A stretch of DNA of 64,000 nucleotides from Auriscalpium vulgare (Eukaryota; Basidiomycota; Agaricomycetes; Russulales; Auriscalpiaceae), in NCBI GenBank assembly GCA_019915015.1, contig JAHBBC010000016.1:1240001-1304000 (forward strand), in the 5' to 3' direction. Shown here in pieces: positions 45,062-57,500 of the stretch. The position numbers and the translations under genes are program-made. The notes under the pieces are model-generated. The model worked only from the letters and a program-made list of their open reading frames with translations, did no database searches and was not told the DNA's origin. Each line of letters starts with the position of its first letter. Positions within the stretch are counted from its first letter, which is position 1.

Positions 45062-46446
45062 TCACGGGCAGAACGTCAACGTGTAATCGGCGTTCAAGGC
45101 CGAATCACACGTCCACAGGGCGGTATTGCTGCTCTCATCAAACGCATAGGCGTATGAATTCGGGCATAAGCCCTCTGCCAAATGCATGAATAGGGCCCAA
45201 AATTTAGGAAGCAGCACAACTTCACTCACTGAAGTACCCATAATACTGTACGCCAGATGATGGACACGTTGCAGCCGTATCATGCGTACCCGAGCAACAA
45301 TTTGCCGAGTCAGCTGTGTAAGATGTCGGAGGACAAAGAAGGGACCCAAGAAAGGGCGCGCGGAGAAATAGTCAGTCCACGTGACAACACCTCTTTGTCC
45401 TCTAAAGAGGGATGGTAGAGCAAAGAGGATGATGAACTCAACTGGGGTCATTGTCCAGGTTGGCGGCGCATGCGCTCTTGCAGCCAACCGGAAAGTTGGT
45501 GAGGTCGAAGGGTCCTATGAGTGGGGCAGGGCCTATTGAGGGCAATATTTGAGGATGATTATGATTGAAATGATTGAAAAAGTACAGGGGGGTCCAAGAT
45601 CCACAGGACAGTCAGCCACAGGGCAGTTCGCGGTGTTGGTGATCGCCATGGGGAGGTTATACCCGTCGACGAGGGATACTGACATGGTGCCATAGTACTG
45701 TGTGGTGAGCGTTCGCTGCCCTACAGAGCTCTAATATGCAGAGGCCGCACCATCGTAGAAGTCGAGGTTTCCATCGCCTTCGAGTGTCCATTCGGCCACC
45801 GTTGCAGGAGGAACGCCCTATCAAGAAAATGACTCGTTACTCGACGACAGTAAACCTGGGAGCACTAACCGTGCCTGTGCTCGGATCGCATAATAGCCCG
45901 CCATTACATCCTCCTGTGAGACATGAGTAGGGCCCTGGCGCGAGGGTGAAGTTACAGTCTCGCCGGCCCTGCTTGTGCACACGCTTTGATTTCTGGAGCC
46001 TCAGAGCTCGAAATCTGGGCTCACCCATATACGCCCTGCTTTCCAGTTGTCTGGGACGCCAAATGATACCGAAGTCAGAGGAGGCGCTTCCCACCTTGAG
46101 GTAAGAGACATTTAAAAGGATGCTTGAAGCGTCATGATGTAGATCGGACGGACCCAGTTGGAAACGGCGGGACGTTTGGGCCCGCGGTGAGGTCTGTGAA
46201 CATCTACACGAAAGTCACCGCTTATTGTAATGCATGTAGACTGGGCATTTAGAGCGTGCTTACAGCTGGCCTAGTAGGATTCGCCATCAGAAATCGGTTG
46301 CAGGATGAGAATGAGGTGAGCACATGCCAAATGGTGAACGGACAGGCGTTGACCACGGTGAATAGTCGGGCTGCCGCCCCCATACACTGGCTAAGCAAGA
46401 AAAAGCCAGCGCATACAACTCGCATCGTAAAGACTTGGAGACGCAT
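45062..46446 (-). CDS. Secreted thaumatin-like protein
   Basis: Thaumatin-like proteins are Cys-rich secreted proteins; fungal members are tied to wall remodelling and some hydrolyse beta-1,3-glucan. The start encodes a signal peptide (MRVVCAGFFLLSQCMGAA core) followed by the family start RLFTVVNACPFTIW. Later exons give FTDLTAGPNVPPFPTG, SFGVPDNWKAGRIW joined to RRDCNFT, SCLTGGCNGGLLCDPSTGT, a GDGNLDFYD part, SVSLVDGYNLPMAITNT, VGCKSACAANLDND, ADSANCCSGTHDTAATCPSS with GVQYYGYF, and a last exon with CPNSYAYAFDESSNTALWTC closing at TLTFCP. Cys spacing matches the conserved disulfide pattern. Many short introns separate these, and some boundaries near 46200-46330 and 45170-45480 remain unresolved. 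I found no clear frame break. The FDESS...WTC region carries the usual acidic cleft residues. Confidence 0.82.
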
Positions 46447-46987
46447 GAAGCCAGCGAGAGCAGGCAGGACGAGAGTGCGTCAGAGAGGCAGGCGCGGTGT
46501 ACATGTGGAGTTGACTTAAGGCCATGCCGGATACACGTGCGGGTGCGCCGTGCATTCGCTATTTTTGAAAAGCGATGTCTTACGGGACTGGGCTTGTGGA
46601 CAAACAGCGCTGGACAAAAAGCGCTGGTAGAATCGGAGGACTCGGATGAGGCAACCCACAAAGCCAGTGCCAGTGGAAGCAAGCCGCCAGGGTCCGGCAT
46701 ATAAGCGCGCCGGCACATCCACCTCAAACTTCCTAGAATCTATTCGCAGGATGTCTGATTTGCGCAATACACTCGTCATATCATCCGTCAGCCCGATGTG
46801 AACGCAGAGACGGGGCTCGGGTTCCACCCCGGGTACAAGTTGTTATCGGGGTCTCCCACAACACCTTCCCCCAGAGCAAATGCCCTCAAACAAAGCGCAG
46901 GCACATCGTATAAATTCGCCTCGATGCGAGCGTCTTATACAGCGAGTGGGACGCGCATGGCCGAATAACCTACACGATTCCAAATTT
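46447..46987. other. Upstream region of the thaumatin-like gene
   Basis: No gene is seen. It lies upstream of the thaumatin-like start and downstream of the methionine aminopeptidase stop, so it should hold the promoter of the former. A TATA-like element (TTATAT on the minus strand) occurs near 46700, about 250 bp upstream of the ATG, too distant to be confident. Confidence 0.35.
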
Positions 46988-48960
46988 CTAAAACACCGCT
47001 GGTGTTCCCGCAGTAAGTATCTCAACGCCGGTCTCCGTAATCCTGATGTCTATGTCAGCAAACACAAAGAACTAAAGCAGGCGGCTGCTCACAAAAGGGT
47101 CTCCTCAAATTGGGCGCTCCGCTTGCCGTCTATTGTGGTCGCGGTCCAGTTGTCCGGCCAGTGGACCTCCGCAAAGTTGCTCCCAAGATTGATCATCTGG
47201 CGAGAGAATAGTCAATATATACATCTATAGACGACAGGAAGGGCATGCAGGCGTACCGGTTCGATCGTAAAACACTGGAGCAGATAGTGCGGCTCTGAGT
47301 TCCCATGAAATTCCGATAGCATATTGAAGATAGACGCACCATGCCGGCCTTCATCGCGCCCACCGCCTTGTTCTTTGCGTAATGCGGAATGTTTGGCGCG
47401 CAGTGGAACAAGTCATTGACGCCGTGACCGACAAAGTTGCGTACCACCGAGCACCCATTCTCGTGCGCGATGGGTTCGCTAATTTCTTTTAACATCGGTA
47501 TCCCGAGGCGGCAGGTGGGGGACTCACATAGCCTTGCCGATGTCGCGAATGAGGGCGCCGGGTTTGCACATGTTGATCGCCGCGTCAAGGCAGCTTCGCG
47601 TCGTCCGAAGAAGTTTCTTGGATTCCTCGTTGACAGTGCCCACAGCGTAGGTCGCATTGACGTCCCCAAAGTATCCTTTGACGTGGCACGGTGTTCAGCG
47701 TTGGTCTCCCTCAGAAGGTGGTCTGAGAAGAAACGAACCATCGTGGTAGAGCGTGACGTCTGCAAACATAACACGCGGATGAGTTGCAGTGTACCGCAAG
47801 ATGCTGAGGCCACGTACCTATGTTTATTATGTCGCCGTCCCGCAGCTTCCGCTGGTCCGGGATCCCATGACAGATCACCTCGTTGATGGACCTGCACGCG
47901 CCAAACCAAATTATTTCAAACACGATGCGGGTACACAGATAAAACATACGTGCACACAGACTTGGGAAAGTGGCGGTAGTTCAAAGGGGCCGGGTACGAG
48001 TCGCGGTCAATGGATGCTTGGTGGACGACAGCGTCGATCTCGTCCGTCGTAATTCCCGGACGCACGAGCGCTGCGGCGATGTCGAGCACCTCTCTTGCCA
48101 GCTAGCGCACGGAAGAAACAAGCAGAGCATTAGAATGCGTTTGACAGTCGCGGGCGCCGAGGAAGAGGCAGAGAGGGAGCAGGCGGTCATGGTCAGAGTC
48201 GGCAGCGGTGGGCGGTCTGCGCTCGACTTCAGGTATAGACCTCGCTGACAGCAGGGAAGACACGCACTCTGCACACGGTCCGCATCTTCTCAATCTCCTC
48301 CGGGTGCAAGACGCGCGGAGATTCGTTCAGGCGTCGGTTCTCGGATCGCGGGATGCCTGAGATGCCGAACAGAGTGAGTGCGAGAAGACGAGAAGGAAGA
48401 AGGAAGGACTAGCTCACCGGTTTTGGCGTAGTCGGGTGGGGGTATGTGCTCTGGCACGGGTCGCGTGCTGGAAAGCGGGTAGACGGGTCGGAGGTCGCCA
48501 GAGTAGCGGAAGTTGGGAAACGGATTGTATGCATTGTCTGCGGGTAGAGATGCACCATGAGAAGGGAAGAGGTCGCACGAACAATTTTGCGGTCACACAC
48601 TTCCACCCTTTAACGGAGCTTGATCATGGATCGCTTTGTGACTTTTCTGGGAGTACAGTCATGTCGTGCGTGATGTCTGTCGAAGATTTCGCTTACCCCT
48701 GGAACAGCAAAAGGCACGGTCGGTAGTGAGCGCCCGGCAACGACATGGCATGCACACATAACACTCACACGAGACTTTGAAGCATTCCTGAGTGCAGAAG
48801 TAGGAGTCTTTGATTCCAAGCCTGCATTGCACGGTACATGGTGAGATCAGAGGCTGAAAAGAGAGAGGTATGCTCACTTGTGACAAGTAGGGCACTCGAG
48901 TTTGGAAGGTGGGCTACCGTTGAGACATTTAGCACTCTGGCAAAGAATTTCTGCGGTCAT
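46988..48960 (-). CDS. MAP1: Methionine aminopeptidase, type 1, with N-terminal zinc finger
   Basis: The enzyme removes the initiator Met from nascent proteins at the ribosome. The gene has many short introns. The start [12 protein letters not shown] leads into the C6H2-type zinc region CPTCHK, then [12 protein letters not shown], which in known enzymes mediates ribosome contact. Linker sequences [16 protein letters not shown] and [13 protein letters not shown] are typical. The catalytic domain shows [62 protein letters not shown] spliced to [13 protein letters not shown] (metal-binding Asp residues), [18 protein letters not shown] with [14 protein letters not shown] (His ligand), [17 protein letters not shown] (Glu ligand) and SAQFEETLL (Glu ligand). 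The product ends [10 protein letters not shown]. An apparent frame break near 47730 is explained by a normal intron. It is divergent from the REEP-like gene. Confidence 0.93.
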
Positions 48961-49331
48961 TCTGGATCGATTGACGGTATCAGATCGAACTGTTGGTGTG
49001 GGATGGTCAGATCAGCCTGTATTCAGGAAGTCTTTGCGAGTGGACGTGCGCAGGTGAATCCAAAAGACTGGGCAAGTCGCCTTGCGGCCCTGTGTATCGC
49101 CCTTGGAGATGTATGTGGAAGAGCCGGTCGGACAAGTGAGCACGCGCGGGTGCTGTGTATGTAAGGCAGTCACGTTCTGACGTCTTTGACCTACCCGAGG
49201 GCCGACTTCCGCAGCTTCCTCAGCCCTCTGAACAGAAACACGCGCGCGAAATATAATCTCCTCCATCGCTGATTTTGCGACGATTACCTCTCGTCTCTTT
49301 TCCCCCTACTTTGACTGCCACATCCCCCGCG

Positions 49332-50462
49332 ATGCTGCTCTACTTCACCTCGCGGGTCATCAGGTAACGGTTTCCGGCATGCTGAGACGAGCAAGCGTTG
49401 ACTTGAATTGCCTCGCCCGCAGCTCTCTTGTAGCTTTTTTGTATCCCGGGTACGCGTCCTTCAAGACCCTCTCTCAACGACCCGCATCCGAGGAAGATCT
49501 CGAGCGATGGCTAATGTACTGGTCCGTGCTCGGCGCCGTCGTCGGCGTGGAGTACGTTGCTGAATGGCTCGTCTCATGGTGCGTGCCCCTCTCTGTCCAA
49601 GCCTGCTGCTATCGGATCTCCAGACAAACCTGACACGCCCTACTCACGTGCAACGCACTACAGGATCCCGTTCTACTACCCTATCAAGACAATTTTCTTC
49701 CTCTACCTCGCCCTCCCCCAGACGCGCGGCTCCTCCTACCTCTACATCACGCACCTGCAACCTTTCCTCCATTCACACGAGTCCCAGATTGACGCGACCC
49801 TCGCCTCTCTGCGTACGCGGATCTTCGCCTTCCTCCAGGAGCGCGCGCGCGCGCTCTGGGAGCACGTCGCGGCGAGCGTCAACCAGCCCGCGCCGTCTTC
49901 CACCACCGTCCCGTCCGCGGGCGGTGCAGCGCCGCCTACGCTCAGCGACCCCGTCTCGGGACCCACGCAGATGCTAGGAACTTTCTGGCGCACGTACGGC
50001 CCTGCCATCGTCGCCTCAGGCGCGGCGCTCCTGCGGCAGGGCGCCGCGTCCTCTGCGGAGTCGTCGAACAACGCAATGGGCTCGCCGCGCGCGGGTCCTT
50101 CGCGCGTCGCATCCACCTCCTCGCATCTCGGGGGGCAGAACGCTGCCGAGCGCAAGCGCCAACTCGAGGCGGAGCTCGCGTCACTTGCAGACACGCAGGG
50201 GTACGACGTTGGCGACGTGCCTGGCGTGCCAATGCCGTCCGGCGCTCCGTCCGTCCGCCCGCGCACGTCCTCGTCCGAATCGGATCTGCGCGAGCGCAAT
50301 GGTGGGAACAACGGGAGGTTTGAGGAGATCGAGGTGCCGAGCGAGGATGACGAGCCGGCACGGCGGCCGCCGGCCGCGCAGAGGCGCTCGAGTGGGTGGT
50401 TCAGCGGGTGGGGCGCTGGTGCGCCTGCTGGTCAGGGTTACGAGCGCGTGAAGAATGATTGA
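49332..50462 (+). CDS. TB2/DP1/HVA22 (REEP/Yop1) family protein
   Basis: These proteins bend ER membrane into tubules through hairpin insertions. Three exons (49332-49363, 49423-49578 and 49664-50462) close in phase and give 328 residues. Exon 1 encodes only MLLYFTSRVIS; exon 2 holds the family core SLVAFLYPGYASFKTL, a DLERWLMYWSVLGAVVGVEY helix and the WLVSW/IPFYYPIKTIFFLYLALP part made across the last splice. TRGSSYLYITHLQPFL, conserved in REEP proteins, follows. The rest (about residues 110-328) is a long polar tail with Pro/Ser/Ala-rich and acidic parts, longer than in yeast Yop1 and more like REEP1-4. It is divergent from methionine aminopeptidase, about 370 bp away. Confidence 0.92.
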
Positions 50463-50731
50463 GTGGAAGGAGGGTCGGAGGTACAATATGTATAGTCGGC
50501 CTACGTGAGTATAGTCGTAGTGCTGTAAGGAATTTCTCATTCTTCTGTAGATTGTTCGAACTGTATTCTATTTGCTTTCACATCGATGTATCTATGATTT
50601 GCTGATGACTTGCATTCTGACATATACGCGAGACTAAGGCCCTAGGCACATGTATTGTCACCCTATAATATGACTACCAGCTCTGCCCCAATTTGAAGGA
50701 GATTAATAGCCCATAAACACGACCTTAGAAT

Positions 50732-52194
50732 TCACACCGGCCACGCCGAGCCACGAACCGTCTTTATCCACGACGTCCCGGCTTCAGGAAACTAAAGGAT
50801 AATGATCAGCAAAAACAGAGAACATCGCCCGTCCTCAGATGTGCTCACCTCCCAAGTCATGACACCAGCATCTGCGATCGCGACTCATGAGTACAACATC
50901 TAAGTAGCTCAGGGCAGTCCAAGACTTACTCCAGCCCTGTGATTTCGCGGTGGACACACACCCTGCCAATGTGGACGTTGACATGAACCCGTTGCTCGCC
51001 GTGCCGGCTGTGGCGGGCTTGCCGATGACGATCTTGCTCAGCGGAACGCCCGCTGCGTTGATCTCGAACACGGAGGAGCTTGGGAAGCTGCCACCGGACT
51101 TCGTGAGCAAGTTCGTGCATGTTGTGTATTGGGATGTGCCTTGGTTGTAGAACTACGGGCAAGGAGAATCAGCCACAGCTCAGTATTGGAATTGAGAAAG
51201 CATCAGGTTAGTAGTACCTGTACGTTGTACTGCCGCAGGACACGTCAATCGTGCATAGAACACTTTGCAAGGCAGGTTGCACGCACCCAGTCGATCAGAC
51301 TGCCGACCGCTTTGTCAACAGCGAGGTATCCGTTGTCGGGCCACCGGTTATTCTGGAACCATGGTGCGACAGCTGACACCAAATGTTAGTTTATCTCGCA
51401 TTGAAAAGGATGCTATGTCACAGCAACGTACGGGCGTGAGTGATGATGTATGTGCCCTGAGGGAGCTGTGCACGGAGCTGCTTCGTGAACGAGTTCAGCC
51501 ACGCCACCGCGCCTTGGCCGCTGGTCTCAAACGCGCCGAAGTCCTGCAAGTACCGAGATTGAGATCATGAGATCATAGGGCAATAAGGCATATATACAAA
51601 CCTCGTAGTCGACATCGATACCGTCGAGGTTGTACTGCTTCACCCACGCGGCCATCGTGTTCGCGGTCTTGACAGGATCTGCGCCTGAGGTCGTGGGGAC
51701 GTCGGTCGAGCCGAATGCGGAGACGAGGAGCTTGATGCCGGCGGCGGTGTAGGCGGACTTGATGCTCGCCCGATCGGCCGCAGATATCAAAGTCCATTCC
51801 AGAGCCTGATCAGCAGGACCAGAGAGCAGGAGGAAGGACAATATGCTTTGCGAGGGGGCATCAACTACACGGCAAAGGAACCGTACAGGACACTCACAAA
51901 ACATTAAAGCCCTGTAGTCCGCGAGGTTAGATGTTTGCCAAGAGCTGCAGGTGAGCGGGAGCTCACCGTGATAGAAGAAGTAGCTGGAGGACCATTCTCC
52001 CCTGAGACCCACTCGTCGCTATAAGCGACCCAGTGGGGTGCAGCAGGCGTAGCCGCCGCCGCCCGGACCTCGAGGGTCTCGTTCACCGGGATCGACGCGA
52101 CGTTCACCGGGATCGACGCGACGTTCACCGTCATGAACGACATGACAGAGAACGCGGCCAATATGCGAGCGAAAGGGGCCTGGAGCGAAACCAT
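50732..52194 (-). CDS. GH18 chitinase, secreted
   Basis: Family 18 chitinases cut beta-1,4-N-acetylglucosamine polymers. The start MVSLQAPFARILAAFSVMSF is a signal peptide followed by a duplicated heptad (NVASIPV twice) from a 21-bp DNA repeat. The catalytic barrel begins near HWVAYSDEWVSGENGPP. The active-site motif appears as NLDGIDVDYE, matching DxxDxDxE with Glu as proton donor. Further parts are GIKLLVSAFGSTD, GTYIITHAPVAPWF, DWFYNQG, LSKIVIGKPATAG and a final DAGVMTWE joined to a short tail ending SAWPV. The gene has several short introns. I prefer the ATG at 52194 to the one at 52260 because a TATAAA element ends at 52261. Nutritional or autolytic chitin breakdown is possible. Confidence 0.9.
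52080..52129. repeat. 21-bp tandem duplication within the chitinase gene
   Basis: The unit CGTTCACCGGGATCGACGCGA occurs twice in direct contact, followed by a partial third copy. It encodes the repeated heptad just after the signal peptide of the chitinase. Confidence 0.85.
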
Positions 52195-52260
52195 GGTAAT
52201 CGTCTGGAGAAAAACTTCGATTGAAGCTGGAGCTGCCTGCACCAGAGATAGAGCGCACAT

Positions 52261-52266
52261 TTTATA
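52261..52266 (-). promoter_or_regulatory. TATA box of the chitinase gene
   Basis: TATAAA on the minus strand, about 67 bases upstream of the chosen ATG at 52194. It abuts the alternative ATG at 52260, making that ATG unlikely to lie within the transcript. Confidence 0.55.
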
Positions 52267-54588
52267 CCGTCTTAGTCTCCTGCGATCCTAGAGCATTGCC
52301 CGGGAGAGCCGTCCAGACAAGCAAGGATCACATGCATATCCGCCGAACCGACACGTAGCTGCTGTCTTGGCGAGCTCAAGATATGATGAGACCCGATACG
52401 TCCTGGGAACATGAGATGCAGCACTCCATCGCAGCCTCGAAGCCAGCTAACGAGAAAATCAGCCCGCGAGGTTCGATGCCAAGGCAGGCTCCGCGCAACA
52501 CACAACGACTTCTGGCAGATTAGTTGCGATAACTTTGTGTCAGTGCGGCAGAACTCGACAGGAATGCAAACTTGCTTGCCTTCGCCTCAGTCTGCGAGCA
52601 TGCGTGCGGCACTTGGATCAGCGTGGGCATCATGCGCTGGCAGGTCGGTACGCCGAGGTCACCGTCAGCCGGAAGCAGAGCACGTCGCTGTCTCAAGAAT
52701 CGTATGGGTGCGACGTTGACACTGGGAAAACGCGTAGTTGGACAGTCGAGAAGTCGCTGAGCCGCTATCTAGCGCTCGTGTATAGTGAGATGATTGGAGG
52801 TTTACGAGAAGGACTGCAAGACAAGGAGGATCGCCAGTCAGCTGCATATCCATATTGCCACAAAAGTTCTCAAAGACGCACCGCCTGAATATCCGCAGTG
52901 CAACTGCGAGCGAGGATCTAGCCAGATATTTGCTTCTATCACCGGTATGTCGCCGGTTGGCAGAATCTGCGCTACATCAAGGAAGCAACTCAAAAGCAGA
53001 TGAAGCCCTGGAACGAAGTGCATCGTGAAGTGACCTCGTGCTACGATATGGAGGAAGCCTGCGAAAAAGACGAGCAGATAGCACGGAGAAGCACTCAGGA
53101 TGCAGGCGGTCGTGTGATGAAGGCTCACCGCACCTAGCGGGACGTAGCCATCTCCAAATCCATGCAGACGCGCAGTGGATAAATGCAAGTCGCCATGGAA
53201 AGGACTGGAGACCGGAGCATTATTTCGATTGATGCTGCGTGATGGAGAGCGGGAATGGAGGTATATACGTAGATATGCGCGGCGATATGGGCGTTCCCGG
53301 CCGGAAGCCAACTTGAAGGATGATATCGCTGTTGATAGTAATCGAGGATTTCTATATAGCCTCGCTGCAGGCGACGGTTGGACTGCAAGGCCTAGGGGCG
53401 GTCGGATCATTCGGCGCCGTGGAAGTGCAGAAATACTTACATAAAACCTTGGAATATTCGCACGTATTTGAATAGGTACTTTCCTCTGCATACGCGTCCA
53501 TCCAATCATTCCACATCTGGGCCACGCCATAGCTTTCGCCAGCACTGAACATACGTTCACGCTAAATGAGTTGAGATATAGGACTAATCACACAAATGGC
53601 AGAGAAGTGTGTAGTCTCCGTGGCTGACGTTACCCACAGAATACGGTCCTTCTGTTCTTTGCTTTTCACGAATTAAATCTGGACATATTGCCATCATACA
53701 TCACATCAGCCTGAGGAGCCCAGAGGACAGACTTTGACAAATGTTTGTTAAAGGAAGTCCTGAAGGCTTTCAATTAAGCCGTCATTCGGGTCAGACCTTA
53801 CCGTAAAGTAATGTGAACGTGTTTTACGACGACCTTGCGGGTATGGACAGCGCCGCGGCTCGGGCGGCGACGCCTCAGTTGCAGTCCGTGTCCGTTAGAG
53901 CCTGCGAGGCCAGTGCGGGCTTCCATGCTTCCATTGCACGCGAGGACGCAGTGATGTCCAGAGTTTGTCCCGCTGATCTACGTGACCCGCCTGGGTCCCT
54001 CTGATAGCAGGGCAGGCAGTGTTAGAGCAATACGAGGCGCCTTGAGCTGCACGCGTGATGACGCCGCAGATTCGCCTCCCCTGCTGCGCGTGCGCGTTGT
54101 GTGAACATCGGTGTATATAGATAGATGACGACCGCACCCTCTGCTGTCGGACGCGGTGATCTTCTTGAATTGACAGGCTATAACGTTCGAGCTAAGCTTC
54201 GTGTTGGAAGGCAAACTGCGGGAAAGGGACTCGGTGGGTTGCGCGCCTCCGCAACGGGACCGCACTAGGGATCCGTGAACGACGATCTGAGCGATACATT
54301 GCCTTTGATGACAAGGCGAGCGGCATACGTGGACGTTGTCGGCGTCGGGAGGTAGCGAGACGGCGGCGGGGAGGTGCGCCGTGCGGTGCCAAGGGGAAAC
54401 GAGGTTGCGGTGACAGATGGCAGCGTGCCGGTGACCGAAAAAGGCGAGAGAGGCAAAGCTATTGAAGCTGGAGGCCTCCACTCCCATTCCTTTCTCGGCC
54501 TACCATGCCCTCAATATAACCTCGCTCGCCATCGCTGCGCCCTCTTGTCACTCCCCCCGTCCACAGGACACCCGTCGCCATCGCAGAC
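52267..54588. other. 2.3-kb stretch between divergent genes
   Basis: No convincing gene is present. The chitinase and the Zn2Cys6 factor diverge from it, so it should hold both promoters. Minus-strand open frames around 52840-53560 have mixed composition and no motifs. The last 250 bases before 54589 contain several short upstream open frames. Confidence 0.4.
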
Positions 54589-57500
54589 ATGCCGGCCAGT
54601 GCTCGCGCTCCCAGCGACGCCGTCGTGCTGCGCAACAAAGAACAGGAGTGGAAGCGCTCACGGGGCGCTATCGCTTGCGCCGAGTGCCGTCGGTGCGTCA
54701 CCTACCCCCGACTTCGCCTCTAGCCAGCATCCCGTCCTCATCTTGCCATCAGCCTCAAGCTCAAGTGCGACAAGAGTGTACCATGCACTTCCTGTCGCCG
54801 AAGGGGCTGCGCCTCCATTTGCCCAAACGGTACGTCCTGCATCGGATTTCTGCCTTGTTGTTTCCGTGGGGGAGGATGATAAAGAGTGGTGGTATCCTAA
54901 CCCCCGGTCGAAGCCGTTCCAATTTCTATCGCCGGGAACGCCGTGTGCCTCGTCTCGCACATCTGAGTTTCATACCACCATGTACTCATTGCTTTCATCC
55001 GAGCAGGCAGTCTCGTCACTGGCCAGGGGACACGGTAAGCTATCGCATCTGCACAGGCTTGTGCATGCCTACTCACAGCTCCGCCAGCTTCGTGCTCGCG
55101 GACACAGACCGTCTGCACAATAAAATCACCGACATGAGCGACCGCATTCGGCAGCTCGAGGACGCGCTCGCGCTCTCGCACGGCCACGTCTCGCGCGACG
55201 CACACCCACTTCTCCAACGCGACCTCCTGAAAGTCAAGTCCATCATCGACCTGCACGCTGCGGTAGACCAAGAGGGTGGCGATAGCAGTCGGAGCAGCGA
55301 ACCGCCGGGAGAAGGGGACGAGAGTCAGTCGCTGGATGTATTCGGGACGCTCGCCATTCGCGACGATGGGGCAAGCACATTCTATGGACGCTCTGCTGGA
55401 CAAGAGGTCCGTGCCCCGCTTTTTGACGATGAGCGCATATACTCACTGCTGCGCATATATCCACCATCTTGCAATTCCAGAGCATCCTCCTCGTAAGTCA
55501 CGGTGTTCCTTCAATCTCGTCATATGCGTTATCACATAGTACAGGGCGAACGCGATGCAGTCGAAGACTCTCCCTCCCCGCCCGACCCTTCGCGCCCGTC
55601 AACCGCCGGCACGCCTACAGGCCTCCCATATGCAATCATTGAAATCGCGCGCGCATTCCCCGATGCGTCCGTACGCCTTCCGCTTGACGCACTGGAGGCG
55701 TACCTCCCACACTGGGAGCGTGCTGCGCAACTCTGCGCGCTCTACCTCAACCAGGCGCCTTGGTTCTTCGGTGCGGTGCGTGCGCGGCAGCTGCACGAGG
55801 AGATCCTGCCAATGTTCTACCCCGAGGCTGCCACGCCGCCTCAGTCGACCTCCCAGCCTCAGTCGACACCGCAGCTGACGTCAACGCCGCACGACCTCGG
55901 TCTGCTGTTTGTGATCTTGTGCTTCGGCGCAGCGACGGACGAGTCACTCCCGCCCGCGCCGACGAACACGGAGGCGGACATGTACTACCTGCTCACGAAA
56001 GCCGCACTCGCCCTCGACCCAGTCATGGACCGTGCACCGACAGTGAGCACCGTGCAGGCTCTCAGCCTCATGGCCATCTACCAGGGCCTCGTCGCGAACG
56101 AACATAGTATAGAGAGCACTTGGGCGCTCATGGGCCTCGCGACTAAGCTCGCACAGAGTGTGAGTCTCTCTTTACTTGCGGTGGCTGTTCGGGAAGGAAT
56201 GCGTACTTATGTTTGTTTGGGATCGCTGTAGATTGGCCTTCGTGAGTACGGCAACCTATTCACTGGTGTGCGTCTGACTCGTGCGCACAGACCGGGATTG
56301 TGCGCGCTGGAAGCTCTCCCCCGCGGAGGTGCAGAAGCGGCGCTCCTTATTCTGGGAGTTGTTCATCACGGACTGCTGGCAAGTGCGTGTCTCTTTTGTC
56401 AACCCGTTGCTACACCCTTCCCCAATTGAAAACACTGCTCTTGTGTCCACAGAGCCTCGCCACAGGTCGTATCGCGACTTTTTCTATCCCTGTGACCGAC
56501 TGCGAGCTTCCTCAAGACACAGATGGGACGCTCGCAGCAGACGGCACACCGCAGGAGTCATGTAAGTCCGCAAGCCATGCAAATATACACCCGATGTTGA
56601 TCACGTGCATCGATAACAGTTCCGTTCTGGAAAGCGCGTTTTGGTCGGGAGTGCGTTGCGGACGTCGTTGCCGGGATTTTGACCGCTCGCCCTCCGAAGT
56701 ATTCGATCATAATCGAGCTCGACCGCAAGATCCGCGATATGGAAGTGCCAAAGTACGCCGTTGATGCCCCACCCGAGGGTGCGCCGTTCGGTATCGCGAT
56801 GCAACATTACATGCCGATTAATTACCGCCATCTCAGTAAGCCGTTTTTACCTCATACCTTGTTGTCCAGTCTGAGCTTGATATCAACAGCGCTATTATAT
56901 ATCCACCGGACCTTCCTCGCCCAGGGCCTATGCGACCACCCGTACGACCCGCTGCGCTCGCAGTACGCGCCATCTATTCTCGCGGGGTATCGCAGCGCTT
57001 GCCAGATCCTCTCAAATTTACGCGATGGTTTCGCTCAATTCCCCACGCCCATTGCACGCTTCTGGGTACTCTGGACGCATGCTTTCTCAGCGGCCGTCAT
57101 GCTCGCATTGATCCCCGTGCGCGCTCCGCAGTCGAAGATGGCTCATACCGCGCTGTTGGAGCTCCAGATGGCCAACGATCTCTTTGAGCGCGCGGTGCCT
57201 TACGGTGGGCGCGCGGTCAAGATGCAGGTGCGGAGACCCAAAGCTTGCCTATAATCTATGCTGATGTGATGTGACTGATGCCTCGCAGCCCATCGTCCGC
57301 CGCCATCTCGACAAAGCGCTACAGAGCTTCCAGGTCGCACGATCCGAGGGCATCCCCCGCGGGCCCGAGAGCATCTTCCCGAGGCCATCGCGTGACGAGT
57401 TCTCTGTGTTCTCCGGTGTCACATCCACCATGTCCGCGCCAGCGCGGCCGCAGCCGGCGCGCTTGCAGATACGCGGCGCGGGTGGAGAGGTGCACTCAGG

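Noticed and set aside
45170..45480. Possible inserted sequence disrupting the thaumatin-like gene
   Set aside because: The stretch contains the expected ADSANCCSGTHD and GVQYYGYF segments separated by introns, so the gene looks intact.
47640..47770. Apparent frameshift in methionine aminopeptidase between DVTLYHDG and the FGDVNATY part
   Set aside because: A normal intron with donor GTTCGT and acceptor TCAAAG removes it and restores the family sequence in phase.
52258..52260. Upstream ATG of the chitinase
   Set aside because: It directly abuts a TATAAA element, so transcription should start downstream of it; the ATG at 52194 is followed by a good signal peptide.
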